Notes under the pieces: model-generated
Seen by the model: the letters and a program-made list of their open reading frames with translations, nothing else
Databases searched by the model: none
Told to the model about the DNA's origin: nothing
In this document: positions 10,188 to 21,456 of the stretch, piece after piece
How positions within the stretch are numbered: position 1 is the first letter of the stretch
Layout of the letters: each line of letters starts with the position of its first letter
Position numbers and translations under genes: made by a program
DNA from: Gnomoniopsis sp. IMI 355080
Taxonomy: Eukaryota > Ascomycota > Sordariomycetes > Diaporthales > Gnomoniaceae
Direction of reading: 5' to 3'
Assembly (NCBI GenBank): GCA_027946555.1
Contig: JAPEVC010000069.1
Span: 1-64,000, forward strand
DNA length: 64,000 bases

Positions 10188-13187
10188 GTTTGTACCCTTC
10201 CTTCTGGTAGATACTAGGTAGAGAAAAGGCAACCTGAAGAGAAAACGGATCTTTGCAAAAGCTTTCTAAGTGATGCCACCCCCTTATCATCTATGTCGTC
10301 TCAAGTATGCGGTAGATGATTTGTGCTTCTGAAGCTGAGTGCCTTGAGCTAATAGCAGCTGGAAAGATGTAGTATCACCATCTTCCCCGAGTGCGTCCCG
10401 AGATAGCACGCCGACGATAGTCTACTAGCCCACGTTAAGGTCGACTATCTGCGGCGCCAGTCGTATGTATGTCCGATACGGAGATAACCCTACTACTAGA
10501 TAGACAGAACCCCGCAACGATAAGGCCGGAGCTACTTGGGTGCAGTCCTGAAAGTGCTGGAGATCAGAAGATCTGCTTCCCGTAGTGCATATGCATCTGC
10601 AGGAAGTCTCCAAGGTTGGGGAAAGTGAGGTACCGCAGTAGAAGCGACTAAGCGGGCCTCGATATGCCAGGAAGCTATCCTTGGAGACAGGGTTGCACGT
10701 AGCCATTTCCGAGTCACGGAGGCGGCGCACTGAGCTGCGTCCTGTGGAGTCATTAGATTGATTTTGGATATTTTTCAGGTCTTTATACCGACTATCTCAC
10801 AATCCGACGTTGTTGATCACGAAAAACGTCTACTAGTGGACCGTTTGGCTTGGTGCCGTCTTGAATCAATTCGACCAGCAGTTGGCGCCAACCTTGGTGT
10901 CAAGACGACCTTGCCATGCTGAAGTACCTGATCTTCCAAGCAGCTGGACCGTTCTGCCTCTTCTGAGGAATCGCTCAAGCTTGTCTACCAACTGGACCTG
11001 CACGTCACAAATACAATTATACCTCGAATGATGGAATCAGATACTCCGAAACTTGAGGCCACGCATGTTTCGATGTTGTGATTAGAAATGTATCAAATCT
11101 CCGGCCTTCGTGAGCATGTGATATTTGAATAGTACTGTAGCACGTCCTAGAAGCAACCATTCAAAGTCACGTATATGAAAATAGCCATCCTTTGAAACTC
11201 ACTGCACAACCGCGACTGGGATTTTCTTATCCTTGTACTTGCACTTGGAAGAATAACATGTAAGCAACTCTTACGCGCTATGGTAGTGCGACTGGTCAAA
11301 GCTCGCGTCTGCGAACCGTGGTGATCGGTCTGTTCTCCGGGCGGCTAGTGATTCAATGGCTATGCTGGCTATCTAGGTACCTAGTCGAGCAAGGACTGTG
11401 GACCCGAGAAGCTTATTCGGTTATATGACGAACTATCTCGAACAACCCAGGATTACAAGCTGAAGAGTACCCCGTTTTAAGATGTTAAGAAGGAGATCAG
11501 CCAGAAACGTAGATGTGGTGGTAATGCCCATCCTAGTGCTTGTCAGTTGTCACAAAGAAAAAGTCACAAGCATCCTATAAAGAACCTCATCACAATTCAT
11601 CCATATATCGTTCTATGTTTTCTCGTCATAGCCATCGATATTGGTAACCTAGAGAACAGGAAGCCCCATTGACCAGAGTCGTTACGACTCCGTCAAAAAC
11701 AGTCTTGGGAGAAGGAGGCGAGGCCAGATAATTTCAATTCACGCAGATGCACACCACCAAAAAGACGATGGCTAATTGACTGGAAACTTCCGTTGCTGCC
11801 CAGGTGATGAGCAGTCTTTGGGCGTGTGGAATATCAATGCTGAGCTGGGATGGTTGGTTAGGAGCGTTCTCGATCGATGATATTGGCGTATACTATGGTG
11901 AGTAAAATCCGAAATAGGCTTCAAAAATTTGCGGCTAGAGCACCTTCGTGTGCTTGGAAGGTAATCCTGCAACGAGCTTCAATATTGGCGGACGTATCTT
12001 GGTACCGGGGCATCTCGATATGATGTGCGAACCTTAGTCGGATGACTAGTTCATACATCAAGACCTTGGAAATGTGCAGCCAGGCGAACTTTGCTGGCTG
12101 AGGGCAACAGGGACATTGGGTGATTTCTCGTCCAATCGACAATGTCAGCTTTGGAACTCAGGGCTGAGCTTGCAAGGGTGTTTGTTTGATGCACCCTCGG
12201 ATATCTACGAGGGTGCTATATCTGGATTGGGCAGCGTCGGGTCTGCACCAGTGTTTGAAACTAATACGGTGGGCTGTAGAACGGCACTGTCCAATACGAT
12301 GTCCACGAGCGTGTACTAGCTCCGGAAGCCCGGTCACCGCCCGTGGCAGTGAGGCAATGAGCGCCTTCTAGCATTGTGGACAGCCGCCACTAGTTAAATC
12401 CGTATGCCCACTGCTGCACGTTTCTGGAGTCATTGTTCTGGGACTCTGCTTGTCCCAATGTCGACGTGTTTGAAACTCTATTGTCCCCTGTGCAGATCTA
12501 GTCCGTGAGCCAGGAGACATCGCTGTTCGTGAATTCCCACTATCAGGTAAGCTTTCAAAGACGTGCGCTGCACTAGAGGCAGCTTCCGTGCCGCCATCTC
12601 AATATCTCCGTAATAATTGATATACAGTCACTCCTGTCTCTTGCCCAGGTACTCGTCGGATCCTTGGCGTGACCACAGACCTGTTTGACTTGAGTGCTAT
12701 GTATGGCATGCTCTTCCAATGATGCGACAGCCCTATTGCGGAAGCGCAATCGCTCTTCGAGTCAGCCTCAGAAAGCCTTTTGGACGGCAAGGGGGTCCCG
12801 TCCCACGATGGTCAGACCGCATAAAGGGACGTTTTGAAATCCGGAAGTCCAGTAGAAGACGCATGACTACCAGCGCGCCTTAAGGACCTGGCGTCGCCTG
12901 GCGCACTCATGCAAATTCTTGGGTCTGGCATGGACCCTCGTTCTTGACTTATGAATAATGTCGACTCCTTGACCTGGACCCATTAAGTGCCTCCATAATA
13001 CTTGATCCTTTCTTTACAAAAACGAATCACCGTCCCGAAGCTTACACCGAAGTTTTCTTGGACGGCTAGCATAATAATCCTCAAAGCTTTGTTGCCTTCG
13101 AGACACAGCGCACAAGGAACGTGGGCCGGCCAACTTCATCACTGAGCGATCTTCGAAAGATCTTCGGAAGGAGTTTAGCTACTGGCA
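10188..13187. other. gene-poor 3-kb spacer
   Basis: All six frames are broken into pieces under about 100 codons, none with a recognisable domain, good start context and splice sites together. A CTAGGTACCTAG palindrome is at about 11386-11397. A roughly 50-codon minus-strand frame ending at 12983 looks protein-like but is not identifiable. The spacer may hold decayed genes or a non-coding transcript; I see no terminal repeats. Confidence 0.45.
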
Positions 13188-14255
13188 ATGCAGTCGAACC
13201 CAGGAAAGGATCTCCGAACTCCTGGCTCTCAATCACCAGCTTCAAGTGGATCTGATACCCTTGGAAGCGGCGTTGCTCAACAAGACACCATGAATACAGA
13301 CAGTACTTCTCACGACTCTACATCAGCAACAACAGCCATGGCCAACCCACGCACTCAGCCTACAGATTTCCGGCCAACATCGTATCTCTTCGAGGACCCT
13401 GATGCCATGCCGACGGTTCCCATTCCAGAAATGCAGAAACTCACCGAGGATGTGCCCTTCAAAGATCAGATATCGATCACTCTAGGACCCTTCGTCATCT
13501 TACTTTGCGATCTCGTCATCCCCTGCATTATCTACTACTCCTGGTTGAGCGCCCACAGCTTGGATCCTGGTTTCGATGAAGAAATTTTGGGATACGCTGT
13601 CATCTCCTTCGGTTTAGGAGAGGCGTATATTCTCGTCGTGAGAGTTTGGCGACTTTGCAAATATAAAGAAGAATGCGCACCTTTATTATCGAAACACACG
13701 TGGGAGCTCGATGCGACGTCGTGGATTTATGGATCGGCTCTCCTTGCTGGACTGATTCCCTTCGTGGTCGGGTCTTCTCTCGCAATTCCTGAGCTTTACC
13801 TGTACTCGCCAGGCATCTACATGGCGTTTCTTGGTTTCTGGGCCTTTTTAAGCCTGATCCCGTTCAAGCTGCCTGTGCGGGTCAACTCGGAAGAAAGTGG
13901 AACTTGGATGCAGCCCCTCGTCTATTATGCGGCTGAAGACTTCTTCGCGGTGGATGGATGGCAGAAGCGTGGTTTCCGCGTACGTTACCGGCAAAGATAC
14001 GCGACTTCTATCATGTTTCGGAAGATGATTTTCGAGATCACAGTCTGGTGGTGTGCGGGTATCATGGTCTATATTGGGTGTCTTTCGGCTGTGATCTGGA
14101 ATAATCCTTTCCATATCGCATTCGGCCTCTCCTTAGGTGTGCTCTTTGCATTCATCATAATATGGGCCATCTGTACATATGTATATATTCAGATAGCGCT
14201 GGAGCGGGAAAGAGAATGGTGGATTAAGAAGAAGTCACAGGGAGAGAAAGCTTAA
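13188..14255 (+). CDS. polytopic membrane protein of unknown function (fungal-specific)
   Basis: Single exon, 355 residues. Residues 1-90 are Ser/Thr/Pro-rich and probably cytosolic and disordered. About six hydrophobic segments follow, at roughly 97-119, 133-153, 179-200, 209-227, 282-304 and 308-333, and the protein ends in a charged ERER/KKK tail. The conserved-looking block YYAAEDFFAVDGW (about 247-258), followed by a basic YRQRY and an FRKM segment, resembles an uncharacterised multi-paralogue family I remember from Pezizomycotina genomes (AED..AVD motif), but no function is established. The next gene, a kinase-like protein, converges on it. Transport or sensing would be a guess. Confidence 0.8.
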   Translation: MQSNPGKDLRTPGSQSPASSGSDTLGSGVAQQDTMNTDSTSHDSTSATTAMANPRTQPTDFRPTSYLFEDPDAMPTVPIPEMQKLTEDVPFKDQISITLGPFVILLCDLVIPCIIYYSWLSAHSLDPGFDEEILGYAVISFGLGEAYILVVRVWRLCKYKEECAPLLSKHTWELDATSWIYGSALLAGLIPFVVGSSLAIPELYLYSPGIYMAFLGFWAFLSLIPFKLPVRVNSEESGTWMQPLVYYAAEDFFAVDGWQKRGFRVRYRQRYATSIMFRKMIFEITVWWCAGIMVYIGCLSAVIWNNPFHIAFGLSLGVLFAFIIIWAICTYVYIQIALEREREWWIKKKSQGEKA

Positions 14256-15357
14256 GAGGACGTAGTTTTGGTTGGAAGGCTGGAACAAGTCACGAAGGTC
14301 ATTGTTCACTCAGAAAAAAAGAGACAAAGCATATCACAATTTTTTCCTAGCATACATGTACCAATCACGGCTAGACAACTATGGAGTCAGATAATGTATC
14401 GAGAACACGTATATAATCTCTAGGGCTTTCAGGTCAGATCCAGCAAATTTATCCCTAGGGTATTTTTCAGTCGGTCAATGTCCAATTCATGAACGACTAT
14501 CCTGACTGTCGTGTCATCATCGTTGGGTCCCAATATATAAGGCCACTACCCAGGTACCTACCTAGGTAGGTAGGTAGCATTGCCTGCACCAGTTGCTATT
14601 CGCTTATATAGCCCACTGATATTGCTGAATTAGGTATGGATCCGAGTACAGATCCATCTCTGCCTGTGATTGCTAGTATATATATCATATCAGGATTAAT
14701 TTTGAGCTTATGAACCAAAGTCGGGGCATATTGGACCTTCGGCATACCTAGGTATACAGACTCCAATGGCACAGGGTGTTTGTATGACTGCAGATCAAGA
14801 AGAACCGATGAGTTACTGAATTTATAAGATTCCAGGTCCATACTCCTCTCATGGACTGCCATCCCATGAAAGCTGAGTACCTAGGGAGGTATCAGAGACC
14901 CATAAATTTCTAATATTCGGTACGGCCAAGACCAGGTTACCTAGATGTTCACAAGTGCCAGTCTAGCTAGCTTACTTACCTAGGGAGGTAGGTAAGTACC
15001 TAGGTTGTATGTCCTTGAAAGCAGGGGTAGTCCATTCGTAGCTTCGCAGACGCTCCAGGATTTCAGATAGTTCGAGCTTCAGGGAGTTGTTTATAATGGT
15101 GACAGGCTAGGTACTTACGTTATCTGACGATTTCTCGGTTGATATACGTCCTTTCAGTAGATAAGACGTCTAATATTCAGTTAAGAGAATATGGGCGTAC
15201 ATACGCAGTCTGTATTTTGCATGGTTCCGGGCGTTCAAGTGTGCTTCGTCTGTGGAGTCCTTCCTTGCTGGTTCTCCGTCCATCAGGTCCTTATGCATCT
15301 TGATATGACAGACTATACCAATTGGATTAGCCCGAAGTTGTCTGCTCTTCATTTTCG
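14256..15357. other. convergent spacer rich in CCTAGG-type palindromes
   Basis: No gene supported. The spacer carries several copies of the palindromic TACCTAGGTA-type motif: 14552-14577, 14745-14756, 14878-14891, 14974-15006 and 15108-15116. The 14974-15006 copy forms an imperfect inverted repeat (CTTACCT..AGGTAAG). Confidence 0.6.
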
Positions 15358-16859
15358 TCATCTGCATTCTCCTTCCAAAGCTCCAAGTCCCATGGGGTCA
15401 GGTGGCCCAAAAATTCCTGAGCCCCCCCATTGTTCTTCAATCCATGCCATCCTCCCCTTCGACGAGCGCAACTCTTTAGGTACCCATTCATGAAATTCGT
15501 CCCAAGACCATCCGAAGGGGTTTCCTGGGAATTCTGGACGCTCGTTGGGAATCGAAGATGAGAACCAATTACCGTTGGGTAGGTCTCTCACTATGGCACG
15601 CCCAAAATCAACCATGATCACCTTAGGTTGACGATTTGTCAAGTCTGTATCGACCAGCACATTTCGTGGTGCAAAGTCGCCGTGCTCTACGCCGTAAAAT
15701 CGAAGCCAAGACTTGTTCTCCATTGCTTGGGCCAGCATCTGCATCCGGCGATCTGGTGGTATCGCGTCGGCCTCTCCACTCCCAATGAGTGACATCATGC
15801 TTGGAAGAGGAACATAATCCATCAAGATCATGCGAACTTGACGCGGAGATCCATCCAACAGAGGAATTTCGAAGGTCCAAGCCCCGAGGTATCGTGGTGC
15901 AAAATCTCCATTGTGTCCCTCTTCGGTCAGGACTTCATAAGCCGTCGCTTCATTTGTGTAATGTTCACCAGCCAGCTCAACGGCATCAGAACCATCGAGC
16001 CAGCTGTAATAGAGAGGGTCGTATATCTTTGCCACCCGCACGGCCTTCTTGACACCCACTTGACATGTGACTACCTGAGAGCCGCGTCCGTCACGCGTGG
16101 CAAGCTGGTCGACGATGGTGAGGCGGTACGTTTGCTGGTCCGGGTGAGGTTCGGTGCTGACGGGCGGTCTAGCCAGACAACAGCGGCTGGGCGTGCCGTA
16201 TAGCTGCAGATAGCCTGATTGGGGTTCAAGACAGGTGAGGTCAGTGGTTGTCCTGGACCTAGGTGCGGGCAGTGGTGGCACATGTTGTTTGATGGTGAAA
16301 CTTGCACCAGCAACGTAAGGAAGTATCGGCTTCAAAGGATCGTAAAGTCCATCGTCTGACACCATCATTGAGTACTCCCTTTTCTCCACTTGTGTCCACT
16401 TGTGGCAGAACGGTGAATGAATCTGACATCAGGCTTCTAGAGGTGACGAGGCAGGTGTTGGTTACCTAGGTAGGTAAGGTGTTGATGATAGAGGACAGGC
16501 AGGAAGCGTTCGGTGCTAAAATTAGGGATTTATATTAGCCAACACTACTTAGGTACTTAGACAACCACCTAATATTGGAAACTTGAACCGAACCCCGGTC
16601 GGCGGTGACCCTCTCAAACCAACTAACTACTCACCCACTACCTAGGCACGCAATACAACAAATCCACTTCTGCACAATTTAGCGCCCTGAAAATAATAGT
16701 CTGGTATGCGTTTCTTCCGAGCATGATATTTCAATATCGTATTCGATATATAAGAATAGGGGTCAATCTTTGTCTCGAATCCCAAAGCCAAGCCCTCCAC
16801 GCATCTATGCATTTCCCGATGTACTTCCGTACCTAGAAGTACCTAGGTAGGCACCTATG
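14552..16859. repeat. cluster of short palindromic CCTAGG/TAGGTAGG motifs
   Basis: At least nine copies or near copies of ACCTAGGT, often extended by tandem TAGG units, fall within 2.3 kb in the spacers on both sides of the kinase-like gene (14552, 14745, 14878, 14974-15006, 15108, 16462-16478, 16547, 16640, 16829-16859). They are mostly outside coding sequence. Single copies occur elsewhere (20771, 21829, 26681, 40749), near chance frequency. Function unknown. Confidence 0.6.
15358..16368 (-). CDS. protein-kinase-like / aminoglycoside-phosphotransferase-like fold protein
   Basis: Single exon, 336 residues from the ATG at 16368. It has a degenerate eukaryotic-kinase/APH layout: a lysine in VRVAKIYDP as the possible ATP-binding Lys, an acidic EATAYEVL helix for the partner Glu, the hinge ILMDYVPLP, the catalytic loop HGDFAPRNVLVD (HGD replacing HRD, as in APH/choline kinases), and the metal-binding MVDFGRA. 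After the DFG motif there is no classical activation segment or APE, so a protein substrate is doubtful. The C-terminal portion is Trp/Pro-rich. Such small kinase-like genes are numerous in filamentous fungi and of unknown role. The frame stays open upstream through a GTG at 16389 without another ATG, so a missing 5' exon cannot be excluded. Confidence 0.8.
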   Translation of the reverse strand: MMVSDDGLYDPLKPILPYVAGASFTIKQHVPPLPAPRSRTTTDLTCLEPQSGYLQLYGTPSRCCLARPPVSTEPHPDQQTYRLTIVDQLATRDGRGSQVVTCQVGVKKAVRVAKIYDPLYYSWLDGSDAVELAGEHYTNEATAYEVLTEEGHNGDFAPRYLGAWTFEIPLLDGSPRQVRMILMDYVPLPSMMSLIGSGEADAIPPDRRMQMLAQAMENKSWLRFYGVEHGDFAPRNVLVDTDLTNRQPKVIMVDFGRAIVRDLPNGNWFSSSIPNERPEFPGNPFGWSWDEFHEWVPKELRSSKGRMAWIEEQWGGSGIFGPPDPMGLGALEGECR

Positions 16860-18035
16860 TACACGCTAATTAGCAGGCAGTCCATGCAGCTGTTGGCCTA
16901 ATCGTTGGTGGTAGGTGTCTCAGATCCAACCAACAGGGGCCCTTTTGTGCGCCGGAGTAAACTCTAATGAGGTCCATATGACAGATAACATAATATAAAT
17001 ATAGAACGTAAGAGGTATGCATTTGATCAAGCACAGGTCAACAAGCCTCGGCTTCCGATTCCGTAGAAGTAAATGTAAATGGTGGAGTGGAAAATGCCAG
17101 TGATCAACTCAAGACGCAACACATTGTTGAGTGACTGGAGCCAGCCAAACCATCCACAGTACCACTCGTACATTTGTATTCTTGTGTTTATTCCCCTCAT
17201 AGTATGAGGACAGAATATTATAATCCTTAGAGTGCTAAAAATAACAACAGGAGCCTCTAAAGTCCCGCGCCGGTGGTAATTGTAGCATTTTGACGCCGCA
17301 TGGCCTCGGGCCTCGGGCCCGGCGGCACCTATAAACTGTCTCCCACTGAGGGTGCCCATCTCTGGATCCTTGAAGTTGTCATACTATCTTCAGGACAGGC
17401 GCTTCCAAGAGAGATACCACCTGATGATTGATGACCAACTAAAACCACCACCTATTTATGGGGTGCCGGGGGGGGGGCGGTTGCGTGGCGGTCTAGGCCG
17501 CTGGGTTATTCTTTGAGCATCCCAACATGTTACATTAGAAGCATTCAACGGCCTTACGTGCCTGAATCCAAGGCCCGGATCGATTCATAGCCAGTTAGTC
17601 CAATGTTTCTTGATTTAGATGGTCGCATCTGGCCTGTCTCGGGCTGGCCTTGTCTATCCATTGGCTCGCGGGCACCTGGACGAGATCAAGATTCTGATCT
17701 CCTCGCGAGGATAAATTTATCTTGGATATATTCTATAAATTCTTGGTTGATCCCGCGCTCTTGAAGGTCCAGGATCAGGTGCGAGTCTATCACCATTCGA
17801 TCTTGACTTGAAGAGGCGTCAGGTAAACCTGAATATACATTGTAAGAGCAGCAGTCCCCCAACTCCTCGATTCTGCATACTGGTGCGTGTCGTGTAGGGC
17901 CACTAACCTTCGCCAGAACTAAAATATTTGACCCAAGGGGTGTATCCTGCTATCTATATTGTACTTGCGGTGGCCACTGAGTGACATCGTGCAGAAATTT
18001 TTCTGTAACAAACGCCTTGGTACAGTTGACACACC
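16369..18035. other. intergenic with TAGG-type motifs and a poly-G run
   Basis: No gene supported. More copies of the CCTAGG motif lie at 16462-16478, 16547-16559, 16640-16648 and 16829-16859. A G-run of about ten is at 17467-17478. A 110-codon minus-strand frame at 17027-17359 shows no domain or codon character and is not called. Confidence 0.5.
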
Positions 18036-19471
18036 ATGCCTACAACGATTTTGCAATGCTTCGAGGAGATATTGCCATACTGGCCAGCAGAAAAGCATAG
18101 TCAATCTGGGCAGCCGTTATCTGGCGGCGTCGAAACAAACGAGTGTGAGGCACCTAAACAAGCACTAGAAACCCTTCTCTAAGCATGGACCAACAAAGCA
18201 GACGGGGTCCTTTATGAATGTTCTGCAACTCTTTATGGCTATTATCGGGCTGAAGTGGAATCTTCAAACTCCATTCACATTGTGTCCGAAGGTGACGTGG
18301 TAGCATCTGTAAGCAGAACTCCCTCAACACTTAATTGCAGTCATTAGTCCGGGATCAGCTCACACTGGTTGAACAGTCTGCTGTCTATTTCAACAATCCA
18401 GTGCATGTAGCACTCGAAACAGCTAGAGGGTCAGGCTATAGTCACCGAAGTGAAGACACTAGATCAGGAACCACTCGAGCGGACAAGACTTACTACTTCA
18501 ACAAAAAACCTTATGCTGCACTGGAGTACAAAAAGCCAGGATACATAAACAAAGTTCAATTTAAAGCAGGCGTTCCGCGAGATCACAAGGTATACGGCAG
18601 AAACCTTTCACAGGCGAACGGAAGTTGGCCTCCGCAAGCCGCGGTGCTATTACGGCAAGCCGTACATTACTCCTGCAAGTTTGAAACGCCATTTATTGCA
18701 CTCTTCGACTGGAACACCCTCGTGCTCTTGGTTCTGCTCAAGAGGACAGGAAAGTCCGGTGGAGACCATTGTTACATGACTTTTGTGGATCAGTCTCAAC
18801 ATTTCCGTAAAGCGTTCTTAGGATTCTTGCTGGTAGCTGATGAATACAACCGAAGTGACGAGCATGGAAGACAGGCCTTGCTGCAACAGCTGGAGCCCGT
18901 ACAGGGCAACGATTTTGCTGTTAAGTTCAAGGAAAGCATCAAAAAGAAGGACCACAACACTCGGAGAAATCAGGGTAACTATTTGGGGAAATATGGAGGT
19001 CCAGATACTGAACCAGAGAGTTCCCAGTCGCGAAGCGCGAGTCACTATTCGGGAGCGCGTGGTCGTCAGGCATCAACTAATCAGTACTATCCTCCCATCT
19101 CAGGCGAGAGACGGGGAGAAAAAGACCGATATACGAGAGGAAGATCAACGGAAACCAACAAAGACCGATCCAGAAGCAAAACCAGAGATGCTTCTCGAAC
19201 GGACCTTCGCGGCAAAATTCAATCTTCCGAGCAAATGGGAAGGACACAGACAGTCTATGGCGAGACAGGACAGATGGGCTTGGACCAAGGCCAATATTAC
19301 CACTACGTTCCAACTTCTACGCCTTCATATGATTATGGCTCAGTCAGTGGAAACAACCACCAACTTGGTAGTCAGTTGTTGTCAACAAATCTGGTTGAGC
19401 GGGGACGGAATGAAAAGCATAAAAGCAAGGACCATAAAAGGGAAGGGAAGTCGAGCTGGTTCTCGCGGTAG
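18036..19471 (+). CDS. putative PD-(D/E)XK nuclease-like protein of unknown function
   Basis: Proposed exons 18036-18144, 18199-18308 and 18359-19471 (introns of 54 and 50 nt, donors GTGAGG and GTAAGC) give 443 residues; the frame is closed between exons without these introns. In the N-terminal half, D115 (RADKTYYF) is followed by a beta strand ending in E129-Y-K131 (AALEYKKPG), the D..ExK layout of the PD-(D/E)XK superfamily. A Gln-starting amphipathic helix and an IALFDWNTLVLL strand follow, as in fungal restriction-enzyme-fold proteins. From about residue 270 the protein is basic, Ser/Arg/Gln-rich and disordered, possibly nucleic-acid binding. Exon 3 is solid; the two small 5' exons are the weakest part of the model. 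I do not recognise a named family. It could also be a decayed gene. Confidence 0.55.
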
Positions 19472-20970
19472 TTTGAAGACTGACAGACCTCTATACGGCC
19501 GAACAAATATGTAATATTAGCGTATCAGTGCGCATCTAGGTTTGACTTTTGGTGTAGTGGGAGCGTTTGCCTGTTCCAGTGATACATGTACTATCTACCT
19601 TAATCAGTTAGCCAGCTTCCCGAAGGGCAGCCTCCCCTCTCCCGCAACTGTCTCAACTTATGATATAGTGAAAGATTGCTTCTAATACGTTTTCATACAA
19701 GATAGTACCGTACTTTGTCATAGGGTGGAAAGATTGAAAATCATCGGATACACACTGGCAATCTTTCATTTGAGACTTTTAGGTAGGGACAGTCGAGATC
19801 CTTAAACATCGAGTCTTTTACAACCGATTTGACCGACTGTCATTAAAGCCGAGGTACAATGTACTGTCCATATGAAGCCCAGGGCACCCAGCAATTGTCC
19901 ATGTAGGTTTGTACTTGCCCATTTGGGTAACGAATTGCCATGGATGATGATCAAAATGAAATGGAAGGCAATAACGTCCTAGATCCACATATGTGAAATT
20001 CATTCATCTGCTGACATGGAAGAGTTCTTTGAGAGTGAGACATGCCCTCTTCTTCATCTGGTGATATAGACACCTTTGAAGGCCCGGCTGCCCTCCCCCC
20101 TGAATTCTGCATTACCGTTGAACGCACGTTTATTAATGGCCAGCACACCAAAAGGAAATGGCGCAAGTCTTGGATAATACTCAACTCTCCATCACGCTAA
20201 TGTCTTTTACAAGTGCACAAGTTCACATTTATGAATTAAGCAAAAGCGCAGCGCAGACCCACCTTTCTTCAAGGGCGTGCATCAACTGCGATTTTCAGCC
20301 TGATCTACCAATTCCCTACTCGCTTTGCATGAGTCTCTAAGACGATCTTCCGTTAATTGAGAAAGTTGTGTCTCCATATGGAGTTTACTACAAGCACATT
20401 TGAGCCAGACCGCCAAATTCGTCAACTGCCCCAAGAGTGTCAGGTCTATGGTGAAGCCAAGCGAGTTTCAAAAGCCTCGTCCGGCCTTTGGCCGATCTGT
20501 ATATCCCGCGTGGGTTGTGGATACGATCGCCGGCTTAGATTGACTTGGATTTTTCCCAGTCGGCAGATGGGCTACTTGGCGATGTTCGCGACTCCAAAGC
20601 GAGTGGAGGCTTTGGATGCTTAAGGAGACTCTCTGAAGCACTCAATTAGGGTTCAACGTCGATCTTCACCTTTCCGAATGCGACGATGGGGTCTTTGAGG
20701 CGACGGGGTTCAGTGCCAGATCACCCCATACGGATGCGAGGGCTCAGGGTAGTCGTCTGGCTGTAAGTTGTATACCTAGGTAGGCTCTTCGACATAGAAG
20801 ATTACAGGTATATAATTCTCAGGCCGCATATCTTCTCACAGATCTAGAGATACGTCTTTACACACAACCTCATCGCACTTACCCATTCAATTCCTTCTCT
20901 CAAATCTATAAATAATAATTTCGAGTCTGCTAGTCAGATCTTGCAAGCACTTCACTCACTTCTTCTCAAA
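19472..20970. other. intergenic, no supported gene
   Basis: Only short unconvincing frames. A CCTAGGTAGG motif is at 20774-20783. The last 160 bases are the promoter and leader of the secreted-protein gene. Confidence 0.5.
20809..20815 (+). promoter_or_regulatory. TATA-like element of secreted-protein gene
   Basis: TATATAA lies about 155 bp upstream of the ATG at 20971 and is followed by a CT-rich leader, an arrangement common for strongly expressed fungal genes. Inferred from position only. Confidence 0.35.
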
Positions 20971-21456
20971 ATGTATACTCCTCTCGTCCTCCTCTCCGCG
21001 CTGGCCGCGTCCGCCCTCGCCGTCCCAGTCACCCACGCAAGCCCACGCGGCCTTCTCGACGGGCTCACCGGAACGACAGGCTCGGTCGTTGGAGGAGCCA
21101 CCAATGCCGCTGGCGACGTCGTCGGGGGCGTCACTGGAGCGGTCGGAGACCTCACATCCGCCGTGGGTTTGAAAGACCGTGGCCTTCTCGACGGCGCTGC
21201 CGACACTGTAGACGGCCTTCTCAATGACGTGGGCCTGAAAGATCGAGGTCTCGTCGACGGGCTCCTTGGGGGTCTGACTGGTTCGAGTACGGATTCATCA
21301 GCCGGTGCTACGGCGAGTGGTGCCGCGAGCAGCTCTGGTGGCCTGCTGGTGAGATAATTTTCCTTGAACTTGACTTCAAGGGACAGGTGCTAACAGTGGG
21401 TTGAACAGAGTGGAATTCTTCGCAGAGATGACGATGTGACGGATATTGAGGAATGA
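20971..21456 (+). CDS. small cysteine-free secreted protein with internal GLxDRGLxDG repeats
   Basis: Exons 20971-21348 and 21409-21456 (60-nt phase-0 intron with a GCTAAC branch site) give 141 residues. The N-terminus is a clear signal peptide (hydrophobic LVLLSALAASALA, probable cleavage near residues 17-22). The mature part is Gly/Leu/Asp/Ser-rich, has no Cys, and repeats a short unit: RGLLDGLTG, then GLKDRGLLDG, then GLKDRGLVDG with GLLGGLTG. The second exon adds a dibasic RR followed by an acidic end. The start at 20971 is preferred over the upstream frame because it opens the signal peptide directly. It is not a hydrophobin (no Cys) and not a classic Cys-rich effector. A cell-wall, adhesion or processed repeat-peptide role is possible; function unknown. 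Confidence 0.75.

Noticed and set aside
12983..13132. About 50-codon minus-strand protein-like frame
   Set aside because: Looks plausible as a decayed coding fragment (VQENFGVSFGTVIRF), but I could not match it to a transposase or other family, and it is short.
18145..18183. Alternative 39-nt first intron of the nuclease-like gene
   Set aside because: Phase-compatible but too short for a fungal spliceosomal intron; the 54-nt version ending at 18198 is preferred.
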